A stretch of DNA of 64,000 nucleotides from contig NZ_JACEFA010000007.1 of NCBI RefSeq assembly GCF_014083865.1, positions 53,596 through 117,595 of the forward strand, in the 5' to 3' direction. Positions 28,386 through 38,260 of the stretch are shown here, one piece after another. The position numbers were made by a program, and so were the translations under genes. Positions within the stretch are counted from its first letter, which is position 1. Every line of letters begins with the position of its first letter. Under the pieces are notes generated by a model. The model saw only the letters and a list, made by a program, of their open reading frames with translations. It had not been told where the DNA came from and searched no databases. This DNA comes from Paraliobacillus salinarum (GTDB taxonomy: Bacteria; Bacillota; Bacilli; Bacillales; Amphibacillaceae).

Positions 28386-30005
28386 ATGTTACAAGCTACA
28401 AATGTTGGATTACGTTATGGTGATAAGAAATTGTTTGAAGATGTAAATATAAAATTTACACCTGGAAACTGTTACGGACTGATCGGTGCGAACGGAGCAG
28501 GAAAATCAACGTTCCTGAAAATTCTATCCGGAGAAATCGAACCTCAATCTGGACATGTATCTTTAGGAAAAGGAGAACGCCTAGCTGTATTAAAGCAAGA
28601 TCATTTTGCTTATGAAGAATATCCTGTATTACAAACAGTTATCATGGGACACACAAGACTTTATGAAGTAATGCAAGAAAAAGACGCTATTTATATGAAG
28701 AGTGATTTTTCCGAAGAAGATGGAATGCGTGCTGCTGAATTAGAAGGAGAATTTGCAGAAATGAACGGTTGGGAAGCCGAATCAGATGCTGCCGTTTTAC
28801 TTAAAGGTCTAGGGATTGAAGAATCATCTCATGATAAGAAGATGGCCGAGCTCGGTGGTGCTGAAAAAGTAAAAGTACTATTAGCGCAAGCATTATTTGG
28901 TTCACCAGATATTCTGTTATTAGATGAGCCTACTAACCACTTAGACATTCAAGCAATTCAATGGTTAGAAGAATTCCTAATTAATTTTGAAAATACCGTT
29001 ATCGTCGTTTCACACGACAGACACTTTTTAAATAAAGTATGTACACACATTGCCGATGTGGATTTCGGGAAAATTGAATTATATGTAGGAAACTATGATT
29101 TTTGGTATGAATCTAGCCAATTAGCAGTTCAGATGGCACAAGATGCAAACAAAAAGAAGGAAGAGAAAATCAAGGAATTACAGAACTTTATTGCTCGATT
29201 TAGTGCGAATGCTTCTAAATCCAAGCAAGCTACTTCTCGTAAGAAAATGTTGGATAACATCACATTAGATGATATTAAACCTTCATCAAGACGTTATCCT
29301 TATGTTGCGTTTACTCCTGGACGTGAAATTGGAAATGACTTGCTTCGTGTAGAAGGAATATCTAAGACAATTGATGGAGAAAAAGTATTAGATAATGTCA
29401 GCTTCACATTAAATCGTGAAGACAAAGTTGCTTTTGTTGGCAGAAATGAAATAGCTAAAACGACATTACTTCAAATATTAATGGGAGAAATAGAGCCAGA
29501 TGAAGGTTCTTTCGCTTGGGGAGTAACTACGTCTCAATCCTATTTCCCCAAAGATAACAGTAAATATTTTGAGGACAGTAATATGACGCTAGTTGAATGG
29601 TTGCGTCAATATTCACCTGAAGACCAAACGGAAACATTCCTTCGTGGTTTCTTAGGTAGAATGCTTTTCTCTGGTGAAGAAGCACTGAAAAAAGCCAATG
29701 TACTATCCGGTGGTGAAAAGGTGCGCTGTATGCTTTCAAAAATGATGCTTAGTCACGCCAATGTGCTTGTTTTAGATGAGCCTACTAACCACTTAGATTT
29801 AGAGTCGATTACTTCTTTAAATAACGGACTGATTAAGTTTAAAGGATCAATCCTGTTCACTTCTCATGACCAGCAATTTATTAATAGTATTGCTAATCGT
29901 TTAATTGAGATTACACCTAAAGGAATTATTGACAAAGAGATTAGCTATGATGAGTATGTAGCTGATAAGAAATTACAAAAAGAAATTGAAGCAATGTACG
30001 TTTAA
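28386..30005 (+). CDS. ykpA: ABC-F family ATPase, YkpA/YbiT type
   Basis: This soluble ribosome-associated ABC-F protein of 539 residues has a first cassette with GANGAGKST (from residue 34) and LLLDEPTNHLD, then a linker containing KKKEEKIKELQNFIARFSANASKSKQATSRKK. The second cassette has LSGGEKVRCMLSKMML and LVLDEPTNHLDLES. Its second Walker A is GRNEIAKTT (352-360), lacking the usual glycine before Lys; as I recall this degeneracy is shared by YkpA orthologues, so it is not damage. ATG 28386 is the start; GGAGG lies 12 bp before it and the upstream TTG 28365 precedes that site. A terminator follows. Confidence 0.94.
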   Translation: MLQATNVGLRYGDKKLFEDVNIKFTPGNCYGLIGANGAGKSTFLKILSGEIEPQSGHVSLGKGERLAVLKQDHFAYEEYPVLQTVIMGHTRLYEVMQEKDAIYMKSDFSEEDGMRAAELEGEFAEMNGWEAESDAAVLLKGLGIEESSHDKKMAELGGAEKVKVLLAQALFGSPDILLLDEPTNHLDIQAIQWLEEFLINFENTVIVVSHDRHFLNKVCTHIADVDFGKIELYVGNYDFWYESSQLAVQMAQDANKKKEEKIKELQNFIARFSANASKSKQATSRKKMLDNITLDDIKPSSRRYPYVAFTPGREIGNDLLRVEGISKTIDGEKVLDNVSFTLNREDKVAFVGRNEIAKTTLLQILMGEIEPDEGSFAWGVTTSQSYFPKDNSKYFEDSNMTLVEWLRQYSPEDQTETFLRGFLGRMLFSGEEALKKANVLSGGEKVRCMLSKMMLSHANVLVLDEPTNHLDLESITSLNNGLIKFKGSILFTSHDQQFINSIANRLIEITPKGIIDKEISYDEYVADKKLQKEIEAMYV

Positions 30006-30017
30006 TCTAAAGTTACG

Positions 30018-30055
30018 GCAGAAGCCCCTTAATGAGGTGCTTCTGCTTTTTTATT
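30018..30055 (+). terminator. Terminator of ykpA
   Basis: GCAGAAGC (30018-30025) and GCTTCTGC (30039-30046), with extra inner pairs, are followed by TTTTTTATTTT. Confidence 0.92.
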
Positions 30056-30126
30056 TTATAAAAAAGATCAATGTAAAATACCTGCTTGAACTAAGATATT
30101 GATGAGTAGACTCAATTTTGACTTTT

Positions 30127-30177
30127 TTGTGAATTATTGATCAAATCATTGTGATTTATTACACATAAAAGTATAAT
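30127..30177 (+). promoter_or_regulatory. nox promoter overlapped by Rex-like operators
   Basis: TTGTGA (30149-30154), a 17-bp spacer and TATAAT (30172-30177) form a good promoter. TTGTGATTTATTACACAT (30149-30166) matches the Rex consensus TTGTGAAnnnnTTCACAA at 11 of 14 defined positions and covers the -35. A second, half-conserved site begins with TTGTGAA at 30127, exactly 22 bp upstream. A NADH-sensing Rex repressor is the expected regulator of an NADH oxidase. Confidence 0.65.
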
Positions 30178-30250
30178 AAGTTTATAAACAAATACATGCA
30201 TATTTTATATAGTTTTGTGAAAAAATGAACTTAAATGGAGGATGATACAA

Positions 30251-31591
30251 ATGAAAGTAGCTGTAATTGGTTGTACACATGCTGGAACTGCTGCAATTAC
30301 TAATGTTTTAAATCTATATCCTGATGCACAAATAGATGTTTTCGAAAAAAATGATAATGTGTCATTTTTATCTTGTGGTATTGCTTTATACGTTGGTGGT
30401 GTTGTTGAGGACGCAAGTGGTTTGTTTTACGCATCTGTTGAACAATTCGAAAAAAACGGTGTACGTATGCATATGCAGCATGAAGTTACTAGCTGTGATG
30501 TTCAAAATAAAACCTTAGAAGCTAAAGATTTAGAAACTGGCGAAGCAACATCTTATGCTTATGATAAACTAATTGTTACTACTGGATCATGGCCTGTTAC
30601 TCCACCAATTCCAGGTTCAGATTTAAACAATGTTGTATTGTGTAAAAATTACGATCACGCAAAAGAAATCATTCGTCGTTCTGAAAAAGTCGATAATGTT
30701 GTTGTCGTTGGTGCAGGTTATATTGGTGTAGAATTAGTCGAGGCTTTCCAAGAAAACGGAAAAAACGTTACACTAATTGATGCTGAAAAGCGTATATTAA
30801 ATCGTTATTTAGATGAGACATTCACTACTCCTGTGGAACAATCTTTTGAAGAAAAGGGAATAGTTTTAGCACTAGATCAAACCGTCTCTGGATTCGAGGG
30901 ATCAAATACAGTTGAAAAGGTTATTACAGATAAAGGAGAATATAACGCAGATCTAGTTGTTATGTGTATTGGCTTCAGACCAAACACTGCTTTAATTCGT
31001 GATCAACTAAATACACTTGAAAACGGAGCAATTGTTGTTGATCCTTATATGCAAACAAGTGTTAAAGATGTTTATGCGGCTGGTGACTGCTGTGCAGTGA
31101 GCTATAATCCTACAAAAGAGCCTGCATATATTCCTCTTGCAACAAATGCTGTTCGAATGGGTACATTAGTAGCACATAATTTAGTAGAGCCAAAACTTGC
31201 ATACCCAGGCACACAAGGTACTTCTGGACTTAAAATTTATCAGCATCATATTGCTTCTACTGGCTTAACAGAGTCAGCAGCGATAGATTCAGGAATAAAC
31301 GTCCGTAGTGCATACATGGAAGATACGTATCGTCCTGAGTTTATGCCTAAAAATGATGTCGTGAAAATTAAATTAGTATATGAGGTGGATAGTCATCGCA
31401 TTGTTGGGGCACAATTAATTGCAGATGCTGATTTTACTCAAGCTATCAATACAGTAAGTGTGGCTATTGCAAATGATATGACGATTGAGCAGCTTGCTTT
31501 AACAGACTTTTTCTTCCAGCCTCACTTTAACAAGCCGGTTAACTTTTTGAATCAAGTAGCATTAAACGCAATGAATCAAGAATCAAAATAA
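30251..31591 (+). CDS. nox: NADH oxidase (FAD-dependent, CoA-disulfide-reductase family)
   Basis: This flavoenzyme oxidises NADH with O2 (probably to water) or reduces CoA disulfide or related substrates, regenerating NAD+. Features are the N-terminal FAD Rossmann motif KVAVIGCTHAGTAA, redox-active Cys42 in SFLSCGIALYVGG, the NAD-binding motif VVVVGAGYIGVELVEAF near 150-170, and VYAAGDCCAV binding the FAD ribityl chain. A dimerisation domain ends in FFFQPHFNKPVN. At 446 residues it is typical. ATG 30251 is preferred because GGAGG lies 9 bp upstream; ATG 30242 abuts that site. The water-forming versus CoA-reductase activity cannot be settled from sequence alone. Confidence 0.9.
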   Translation: MKVAVIGCTHAGTAAITNVLNLYPDAQIDVFEKNDNVSFLSCGIALYVGGVVEDASGLFYASVEQFEKNGVRMHMQHEVTSCDVQNKTLEAKDLETGEATSYAYDKLIVTTGSWPVTPPIPGSDLNNVVLCKNYDHAKEIIRRSEKVDNVVVVGAGYIGVELVEAFQENGKNVTLIDAEKRILNRYLDETFTTPVEQSFEEKGIVLALDQTVSGFEGSNTVEKVITDKGEYNADLVVMCIGFRPNTALIRDQLNTLENGAIVVDPYMQTSVKDVYAAGDCCAVSYNPTKEPAYIPLATNAVRMGTLVAHNLVEPKLAYPGTQGTSGLKIYQHHIASTGLTESAAIDSGINVRSAYMEDTYRPEFMPKNDVVKIKLVYEVDSHRIVGAQLIADADFTQAINTVSVAIANDMTIEQLALTDFFFQPHFNKPVNFLNQVALNAMNQESK

Positions 31592-31610
31592 AAGTTCATG
31601 GATATGAAGT

Positions 31611-31750
31611 ACAAACACCGCTGTGGAAATACACTCTCTTTCCGCAGGCACGGCTTCAGCTAACTCATTAAAGCAAAGAACGCTTTAATGAGTGGATCTT
31701 CAGCTCGCGCTGTTCCTGCAGGAGTATCGTATATTTCCACAGCTAGTTTA
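31611..31750 (+). repeat. Palindromic intergenic element, copy A
   Basis: A 140-bp element has terminal inverted repeats GCTGTGGAAATA (31620-31631) and TATTTCCACAGC (31732-31743) and an inner palindrome CTCATTAAAGC/GCTTTAATGAG. It lies between the convergent nox and trpA genes, where no conventional terminator is visible. It is the reverse complement of copy B (51931-52070) with about 4 differences. Confidence 0.9.
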
Positions 31751-31863
31751 CTTTCAAATAAAAAAACGAACCATAGATTCATTATTTTGAAATTGTTTGT
31801 TTCTTATTCTATATGTCTTGGTTATGTTTAGGTCTTTTTTATATTTAGGATTAAACGAATGCA

Positions 31864-32640
31864 TTATTTTTTCGCGGCATGAATTAATTTACGGATCTCG
31901 TCATGATTTTTTTCATGTAGGAGATCGACAATACGACTCCCTACCACTACACCATCACAATGAGCTGATAACTCCTTCACTTGTTCAGGGGTCGACACGC
32001 CAAAACCAGCTAAAACTGGAACAGTACTTTTCTTTTGTAACAACTGCAAATGTTCTGCTAAATTATCTTTGAAGGTTGCACGTTGTCCTGTCGTACCAGT
32101 CACAGTTACCGCATAAAGAAAGCCTTCTGTTCTGTTAATAATCTCTTCTACTCGATCAGCTGTACTTGTCAACGTAGCTAATCGAACGAATGCAATGTCA
32201 TTTTTAGTTAAATATTCTGTGATGATTCCTTCTTCTTCTAAAGGAACATCTGGTATGATTAATCCGTCTACACCGGCATGGTTGCACAACGCGGCAAATA
32301 CTTCGATCCCGATTGCATAAATCGGATTAAAGTAAGTCATAACAACAATAGGAATTGTCCTTTCCTCTTTAACCAGCTTTAACGTCTCTAATACTTTTTT
32401 TAATGTAACACCTTGTTGCAAAGCTCGGATTCCTGCCTTCTGAATGGTTGGTCCGTCAGCAACCGGATCAGAAAAAGGGATACCCACTTCTACAGCTGTT
32501 GCTCCACATACTTCCAGAAAAGAAATTTGTTCATTTAATTGATCTAGTCCACCATCACCGGCCATAATATACGGAACAAAGGCTTTATCGCCATTCTGTA
32601 GCACTTGTTCAAATGCAACATCTAACTTTTCTTTAGGCAT
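31864..32640 (-). CDS. trpA: Tryptophan synthase alpha subunit
   Basis: This subunit cleaves indole-3-glycerol phosphate to indole and glyceraldehyde 3-phosphate and passes indole to TrpB. The (beta/alpha)8 barrel has the signature [16 protein letters not shown] with catalytic Glu51 and Asp58. The phosphate-binding segments [10 protein letters not shown] and GVVVGSRIV lie near the end. The start is ATG 32640 with AGGAGG 8 bp upstream, inside the last codons of trpB (8-bp overlap), indicating translational coupling. It is the last gene of trpEGDCFBA. Confidence 0.97.
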   Translation of the reverse strand: MPKEKLDVAFEQVLQNGDKAFVPYIMAGDGGLDQLNEQISFLEVCGATAVEVGIPFSDPVADGPTIQKAGIRALQQGVTLKKVLETLKLVKEERTIPIVVMTYFNPIYAIGIEVFAALCNHAGVDGLIIPDVPLEEEGIITEYLTKNDIAFVRLATLTSTADRVEEIINRTEGFLYAVTVTGTTGQRATFKDNLAEHLQLLQKKSTVPVLAGFGVSTPEQVKELSAHCDGVVVGSRIVDLLHEKNHDEIRKLIHAAKK

Positions 32641-33835
32641 TATCCACACCTCCTAATCTTTCTTTCACGGTTGCGACGTCTTTATCTCCTCTTCCAGATA
32701 AACATATAACAACGGATTGATCTGTACTCATTTGCTTAGCCAGCTTCGTCACATAAGCAATCGCATGTGCACTTTCTAAAGCTGGAATAATACCTTCAGT
32801 TCTAGTTAGTAATTGTAAACCTTCCAACGCCTCTCGATCAGTAATCGAACAGTAATTCACACGACCAGCATCTTTTAAATAACTATGTTCCGGACCAACA
32901 CCTGGATAATCAAGTCCAGCCGAAATGGAGTGTGGCTCTAAGATTTGGCCAGCCTGATCCTGTAATAAATAGGTCATTGTCCCGTGTAGCACACCACGTT
33001 GACCATCAGATAATGTCGCGGCATGCTTTCCTGTGTCTAGCCCTTCTCCGCCAGCCTCTACTCCATACAATTCGACCGCTTCGTCTATGAATGGATAAAA
33101 CATTCCCATTGCGTTACTACCACCACCGATACAAGCAACAATAGCATCTGGTAATTCTCCTACCTGCATTTGTATCTGCTGTTTTGTTTCCGTTCCAATC
33201 ACACTTTGAAAGTCGCGGACAATTTGAGGAAATGGATGAGGTCCTACTACAGAGCCAATAATATAATGTGTATCTTCTACATGACTAACCCAATAGCGCA
33301 ACGCTTCGTTAACGGCGTCTTTTAATGTGCCATTTCCTTGATCCACACTTTCTACACGTGCACCAAGAAGTTCCATTCGAAACACATTTAACTTTTGTCT
33401 ACGTATATCTTCTTTCCCCATAAAAATAATACATTCTAAACCTAGTAACGCACAAACAGTCGCTGTTGCAACACCATGCTGTCCTGCGCCTGTTTCCGCC
33501 ACGACTTTCTTTTTTCCCATTCGAACAGTTAACAGCGCCTGGCCAATTGCATTATTGATTTTATGTGCTCCTGTATGATTCAAATCTTCACGTTTTAAAT
33601 AGATTTTTGGTCCGCCTAGTTTTTTGGTAAGTCGCTCTGCATAATAAAGGGGGGTTTCCCTTCCGACGTACTGCTTCAGATAATCATTTAATTGTTCATG
33701 AAAAATAGGATCTTCTTTTGCATCTTTATATGCCTGTTCCAATTCAAGTATTGCTGGCATAAGAGTTTCTGGTACAAACCGTCCACCAAACGCTCCAAAG
33801 TGACCAGTGTTATTTGGTTGATTATATTGCTTCAC
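32633..33835 (-). CDS. trpB: Tryptophan synthase beta subunit
   Basis: This PLP enzyme joins indole and serine to tryptophan. The PLP lysine is K92 in [17 protein letters not shown]. The phosphate loop [10 protein letters not shown] and the N-terminal [20 protein letters not shown] are diagnostic of TrpB1. The 400-residue length is standard. The GTG start at 33835 has AAAGGTG about 9 bp upstream and overlaps the trpF stop codon by 1 bp. It forms the alpha2-beta2 complex with the adjacent trpA product. Confidence 0.98.
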   Translation of the reverse strand: MKQYNQPNNTGHFGAFGGRFVPETLMPAILELEQAYKDAKEDPIFHEQLNDYLKQYVGRETPLYYAERLTKKLGGPKIYLKREDLNHTGAHKINNAIGQALLTVRMGKKKVVAETGAGQHGVATATVCALLGLECIIFMGKEDIRRQKLNVFRMELLGARVESVDQGNGTLKDAVNEALRYWVSHVEDTHYIIGSVVGPHPFPQIVRDFQSVIGTETKQQIQMQVGELPDAIVACIGGGSNAMGMFYPFIDEAVELYGVEAGGEGLDTGKHAATLSDGQRGVLHGTMTYLLQDQAGQILEPHSISAGLDYPGVGPEHSYLKDAGRVNYCSITDREALEGLQLLTRTEGIIPALESAHAIAYVTKLAKQMSTDQSVVICLSGRGDKDVATVKERLGGVDNA

Positions 33836-34449
33836 TATTTATCACCTTTCTTTTTTGCTTCCTTTACAAAAGCAAACATCTTCTTTTGATCTTTCTTGCC
33901 ATTCGATTCGACACCACTTGACACGTCCACACCAATTGGTTGAACTTGTTGAATAGCCTGAACAACATTCGATGGGGTCAATCCGCCAGCTAAAATGATT
34001 TTGTGCTTATCCTTCGACATATCTTTGACTAACTCCCAATCAAATGTTTCACCATTTCCACCTTGATATTTCCCGGGTGGGCTATCTAGCAAAAAGTAAA
34101 CTGAATTGTATTTTGCTATTTCTTCAACATCCTGCTTTTCCTTTACTTTTATTGCTTTAATAACTGGCACCTCAACTTGATCGCAAAATGAAGGTGATTC
34201 ATCTCCGTGTAATTGAACATAGTCTAAACCAACAGTTGTGGCGATCGTATGAATATTTTCAATAGACTCGTTAACAAATACCCCAACTTTTTTGACATGC
34301 TTCGGTATTTCCCGGGAAATTTCCGCTGCATCCGTCATATTAATTTGTCGTTTACTTTTTGCAAAAACAAATCCAATAAAGTCTGCCCCAGCTTCTATCG
34401 CCTGATTTGCAATTTCTAGTGATGTAATCCCACATATTTTAACTAACAT
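33835..34449 (-). CDS. trpF: Phosphoribosylanthranilate isomerase
   Basis: This enzyme converts phosphoribosylanthranilate to CdRP, the third pathway step. It is a single (beta/alpha)8 barrel of 204 residues with [17 protein letters not shown] at the N-terminus (general base Cys in KICG), [26 protein letters not shown] and AGGLTPSNV, and [14 protein letters not shown] at the end. It lies 12 bp after trpC and is coupled to trpB. It is a separate protein rather than fused to TrpC as in enterics. Confidence 0.97.
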   Translation of the reverse strand: MLVKICGITSLEIANQAIEAGADFIGFVFAKSKRQINMTDAAEISREIPKHVKKVGVFVNESIENIHTIATTVGLDYVQLHGDESPSFCDQVEVPVIKAIKVKEKQDVEEIAKYNSVYFLLDSPPGKYQGGNGETFDWELVKDMSKDKHKIILAGGLTPSNVVQAIQQVQPIGVDVSSGVESNGKKDQKKMFAFVKEAKKKGDK

Positions 34450-34461
34450 GCCATCCCACCT

Positions 34462-35235
34462 TTATAATTTGATCTGAAGCTGAGCGAAGGTTTGATCAAG
34501 TGCTTGTGAACGCATCATTGTTTCACCAACTAATATTCCTTTTGCACCTGCGTTTTTCAATCGTTCCACGTCAGCAGTGGTTTTTATCCCGCTTTCACTA
34601 ATTAAAAGGGTTTTAGATGTATCTATTTGTTTTGCTAACCGTTCTGTCGTTGCTAAATCAACATCAAATGTTTTTAAATTACGATTGTTCACACCGATAA
34701 TTGAAACGCCAATCGATTGAGCGACCGCTAATTCTGCTTCATTGTGTACTTCAAACAATACTTCTAGTTCGGATTGTATGGCATAATCAAATAATTGTTG
34801 CAACCTTTGAGCAGGTAAAGCTGCCGCGATTAATAGAATCACATTTGCTCCTGCTTCTCTAGCACGATCAATTTGTATTTCATCAATGATAAAGTCCTTG
34901 TTTAAAACTGGTACATCGACTTGTTCTCTTACTGCACGCAAATCATCCATCGTCCCTTTAAAAAAAGGTTCATCTGTTAGAACAGAAATTGCTCCTGCAC
35001 CATGATATTGATATTGTTCTGCCTGTTCACTTGGAATGACATCTGCATTGATCATCCCTTTAGATGGAGAAGCACGTTTGATTTCGGCAATGACATTCAT
35101 ATGGGTGCTTTCCATAAAACGTTCGTATAGTGAGTATTTGGAAAAATTATAGGCCTTCTCATTTCTCAAATAAAACTTTTTTAAAACTTCTACTTCTTTA
35201 GCTTTTTCTATTAAAATATCGTTTAAGATTGTCAT
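34462..35235 (-). CDS. trpC: Indole-3-glycerol phosphate synthase
   Basis: This enzyme closes CdRP to indole-3-glycerol phosphate. Barrel signatures are NVIAEIKRASPSKGMI (catalytic Lys), AISVLTDEPFFKGT, VLNKDFIIDEIQI, FEVHNEAEL, IIGVNNRNLKTF and LISESGI. ATG 35235 is preferred: GAGG lies 7 bp upstream and the upstream in-frame GTG abuts it. It starts 2 bp after the trpD stop codon. Confidence 0.97.
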   Translation of the reverse strand: MTILNDILIEKAKEVEVLKKFYLRNEKAYNFSKYSLYERFMESTHMNVIAEIKRASPSKGMINADVIPSEQAEQYQYHGAGAISVLTDEPFFKGTMDDLRAVREQVDVPVLNKDFIIDEIQIDRAREAGANVILLIAAALPAQRLQQLFDYAIQSELEVLFEVHNEAELAVAQSIGVSIIGVNNRNLKTFDVDLATTERLAKQIDTSKTLLISESGIKTTADVERLKNAGAKGILVGETMMRSQALDQTFAQLQIKL

Positions 35236-35237
35236 TC

Positions 35238-36254
35238 TCACACCTCACTAGTTACACTATATTGAATTAAGTTTTCTAACTTCTTGAGCGCCTCACCTGA
35301 ATCAATACTTTCTTTTGCAAGCTTTATACCTGCTTGAATGGAATCGACTTTTCCGTGAGCAAATATACCAAGGCCAGCATTTAGTAAAACTGTGTCGCGA
35401 TGTGCACCTTTCTCACCTTCTAATACAGCTTGAAGGATTTTCGCGTTCTCTATTGCGTCTCCACCCTTAATTGCTTCGTTGTCATATCGCGGTAGATCAA
35501 CATCCTCAGGCGAAAGTGTAAAAGTATGCAATTTGCCACTATCTAATAAAACTAAAGCATTTTCACCCGCTAATGATGCTTCATCCATATAACCAGCTCC
35601 GTTTACCACAATTGCTCGCTTGCGTCCCAATTGATTTAGTACCTCTGCCATTTGAACAAGCATATCTCTGCGATAGATCCCCATCAATTGTGTGGATAAC
35701 TGTATTGGATTAGTTAGTGGACCAATCAAATTAAAAATGGTTGGTGTATTTAACTTTTTGCGTATTTTCATTACTCTTTTCAGGGATGGATGTACATGTT
35801 GTGCAAATAAAAATGCAATTCCATTCTGTTCCAATAAATGTTGCATATGACCTTTATCCATTGTTAACGATACTCCTAATGCTTCTAGTACATCTGCACT
35901 TCCTGTTTTACTAGAGATACTACGATTTCCGTGTTTTGCCACTGTAATACCCGCACCAGCAATAACAAATGCAGCAGTCGTACTAATATTAAAGCTTTGT
36001 GAACCATCACCACCTGTTCCACAGTTATCCATTACATTTGGTATGTGCTCGTTCAGACAAAAAGACTTCTCACGAATAACGTTAACAATACCTGCAATCT
36101 CTTCTGTCGTTTCTCCTTTTTCCTTCAATCCTTTTAAAAAAGATGCTATTTCGTTTTCCTCTGATGTTTCAGAAAAAAGTAATTTTGTTGCTTGTTCCAT
36201 CTCAAATTGAGTTAGATCCTGTTTGTTTGAGACTTTCTCAATAAATCGTTTCAT
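35238..36254 (-). CDS. trpD: Anthranilate phosphoribosyltransferase
   Basis: This enzyme transfers phosphoribose from PRPP to anthranilate. The PRPP-binding glycine-rich loop DNCGTGGDGSQSFNISTTAA is present, as are KHGNRSISSKTGSADVLEALG and the anthranilate-binding NLIGPLTNP segment. At 338 residues it has the normal family length. AAAGGAG lies about 8 bp before ATG 36254. It overlaps the end of trpG by 17 bp. Confidence 0.97.
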   Translation of the reverse strand: MKRFIEKVSNKQDLTQFEMEQATKLLFSETSEENEIASFLKGLKEKGETTEEIAGIVNVIREKSFCLNEHIPNVMDNCGTGGDGSQSFNISTTAAFVIAGAGITVAKHGNRSISSKTGSADVLEALGVSLTMDKGHMQHLLEQNGIAFLFAQHVHPSLKRVMKIRKKLNTPTIFNLIGPLTNPIQLSTQLMGIYRRDMLVQMAEVLNQLGRKRAIVVNGAGYMDEASLAGENALVLLDSGKLHTFTLSPEDVDLPRYDNEAIKGGDAIENAKILQAVLEGEKGAHRDTVLLNAGLGIFAHGKVDSIQAGIKLAKESIDSGEALKKLENLIQYSVTSEV

Positions 36255-36837
36255 CCAATCGCTCCTTTTTAATTGCTTTAAAAAAGTTTGCTAATATGTC
36301 CTTCCCTGTACTTGTTCCAATTGATTCTGGATGAAATTGAAGTCCGTATATAGGTAAATACGTGTGTTTTATAGCCATAATTTCTTGATCATCGATTGCT
36401 GTTGCGGTTACTTGTAACACATGAGGTAATGTGTCCGGTTGAATAACAAGAGAGTGATAACGCATGACTTGCAGTGGTTGTTCTAAATACCTGAAAATTT
36501 CATCCTTTTCATGCTTTATTTTTGATGTTTTGCCATGTTTGATTTGTTTGGCGTGTGTAATTGTTGCTCCATAAGCCGCTCCAATTGCTTGATGTCCTAA
36601 GCAAATGCCTAATATCGGAAATGTCGTATCTAATTGTTTTACTACTTCCATACAGATTCCCGCTTGCTCTGGTGTGCCAGGTCCAGGTGACAAGATTATA
36701 GCTTCCGGACGAAGACTCTTAATCTCACTAATTGTTATTTTGTCATTTCGTATGACAGTTACATCCTTACCTAGTTCCGAAATATATTGATATAAGTTAT
36801 AGGTAAATGAATCATAATTATCTATTAACAAAATCAT
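36238..36837 (-). CDS. trpG: Anthranilate synthase component II (glutamine amidotransferase)
   Basis: This class I glutamine amidotransferase supplies ammonia to TrpE. It begins ILLIDNYDSFTYNLYQY, carries the nucleophile Cys79 in LGICLGHQAIG and ends with the His-Glu dyad in LQFHPESIGT. In some Bacillus this subunit (PabA) is shared with folate synthesis and lies outside the trp operon; here it is in place as the second gene. ATG 36837 is preferred, with GGAGG 9 bp upstream; the TTG at 36846 abuts that site. It starts 1 bp after trpE. Confidence 0.95.
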   Translation of the reverse strand: MILLIDNYDSFTYNLYQYISELGKDVTVIRNDKITISEIKSLRPEAIILSPGPGTPEQAGICMEVVKQLDTTFPILGICLGHQAIGAAYGATITHAKQIKHGKTSKIKHEKDEIFRYLEQPLQVMRYHSLVIQPDTLPHVLQVTATAIDDQEIMAIKHTYLPIYGLQFHPESIGTSTGKDILANFFKAIKKERLDETIY

Positions 36838-36838
36838 C

Positions 36839-38218
36839 TCACTCAACCTCCAATAATGATTTGGCTTTATTTAAAGTTTCTTGATACTCGGACTCTGGAT
36901 CTGAGTCAAAGACAATTCCAGCTCCTGCTTGCACATAAGCTTGATCTTCTTTAATAATCATCGTGCGAATAGCTAAAGCCAAATCGATGTCACCATTCAT
37001 ATTCAAGTATCCAACTGCCCCTGCATAAACACCTCTGCTTTGTTTTTCTAATTGATTAATGATTTGCATCGCTCTAATTTTTGGGGCTCCAGAAACCGTT
37101 CCCGCTGGTAATGTAGCAATTAAAGCATCGATTCCTGTGTATGACGCTTTTAATTCTCCATGCACTTCAGAAACAATGTGCATAACATGTTGATAACGTT
37201 CGATCATCATAAATTTTGGTATTGAAATGCTCCCCACTTCGCATACGCGCCCAAGATCATTCCGCCCTAAATCAACTAACATTTTATGCTCTGCACATTC
37301 TTTCTTATCGGTTCTTAATTCTTTCGCTAATGATTCATCTTCAACATCTGTCTTACCTCTAGGTCGGGTGCCTGCAATTGGATTAGTTATCACTTGTTTC
37401 TCTTTTGTTTTGATTAAACTTTCTGGTGACGCTCCTAACGTAATATAACTTTCAAAATCCACAAAAAACATATATGGTGAAGGATTAGCTATTCGTAATC
37501 GTCGATAGAATTCAAAAGGATCGGCATCGAAACTAGCTTTCATACGTTGTGATAGTACTACTTGGAACACATCACCATTTACGATATGTTCTTTTGCTGT
37601 TTTTACCATTTCAACAAATGTCGCTTGATCAATGGAAGGTTTAAAAGATACGTTTATTTTCTTCATTTGATGCTGATCTGATTGCTGGATTATTTCGTGT
37701 TCTAATGCTTCTACTGCAGCATCTAATTCCTTCTCTGTTTGCTTTCCATCTAAATTCAATGCAATAATCGTTACTGTTTGCTCCTTATGATCAAAAACGA
37801 TAACTTGTTGATAGAACATTAAGTGTACATCCGGCATCTTTAATTCATCTTCTAATTTCTCTCCGATGTCCTCATACTGTCGAATGATATCGTAGCCAAT
37901 AAATCCAACAGCACCACCATAAAAGGCAAATGGTAAATCCAATGATTCGTGAGACACATGTTTTTTAACTATTTCTAGAGCATTTTGTGAAAACTGATTT
38001 GTCAGCTCCCCGTAAGAATTATAAATATTCGTTTGGTTTTCACTACCGATAATTTCTTTAAATGGATTTTTACCAATAAAGGAATATCTCCCTTTTTCTC
38101 CATGCCCCTTAGAGCTTTCCAATAAAAATTTTTTTCTACCTTTTATGCGATTAAAAATAGTAATCGGTGTTAATGTATCGCCATTTATTTCTTTTTTCCT
38201 TACCTGCATTTTCCCCAT
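36839..38218 (-). CDS. trpE: Anthranilate synthase component I
   Basis: This enzyme converts chorismate and ammonia to anthranilate, the committed and feedback-inhibited step. The N-terminal segment FLLESSKGHGEKGRYSFIG contains the LLES motif of the tryptophan-inhibition site. Chorismate-binding motifs NPSPYMFFVDF, ASPESLI, PIAGTRPRG, MLVDLGRNDLGRVC and LPAGTVSGAPKIRAM follow. At 459 residues it is at the short end of the family but has no missing motif. AAAGGAG lies about 9 bp upstream. Expression is controlled by the tandem T-boxes immediately upstream. Confidence 0.97.
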   Translation of the reverse strand: MGKMQVRKKEINGDTLTPITIFNRIKGRKKFLLESSKGHGEKGRYSFIGKNPFKEIIGSENQTNIYNSYGELTNQFSQNALEIVKKHVSHESLDLPFAFYGGAVGFIGYDIIRQYEDIGEKLEDELKMPDVHLMFYQQVIVFDHKEQTVTIIALNLDGKQTEKELDAAVEALEHEIIQQSDQHQMKKINVSFKPSIDQATFVEMVKTAKEHIVNGDVFQVVLSQRMKASFDADPFEFYRRLRIANPSPYMFFVDFESYITLGASPESLIKTKEKQVITNPIAGTRPRGKTDVEDESLAKELRTDKKECAEHKMLVDLGRNDLGRVCEVGSISIPKFMMIERYQHVMHIVSEVHGELKASYTGIDALIATLPAGTVSGAPKIRAMQIINQLEKQSRGVYAGAVGYLNMNGDIDLALAIRTMIIKEDQAYVQAGAGIVFDSDPESEYQETLNKAKSLLEVE

Positions 38219-38260
38219 TTCATCCCACTCCTTTGTTTAACAGTATTAAACCTTTTGTTA

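Noticed and set aside
29436..29463. Degenerate second Walker A (GRNEIAKTT) in ykpA as a sign of gene damage
   Set aside because: All other motifs are intact and YkpA orthologues, as I recall, share a degenerate second P-loop, so it is a family trait.
36839..38218. PabB (aminodeoxychorismate synthase) instead of TrpE
   Set aside because: Tryptophan T-boxes upstream, the LLES motif and the downstream trpGDCFBA order identify it as TrpE.
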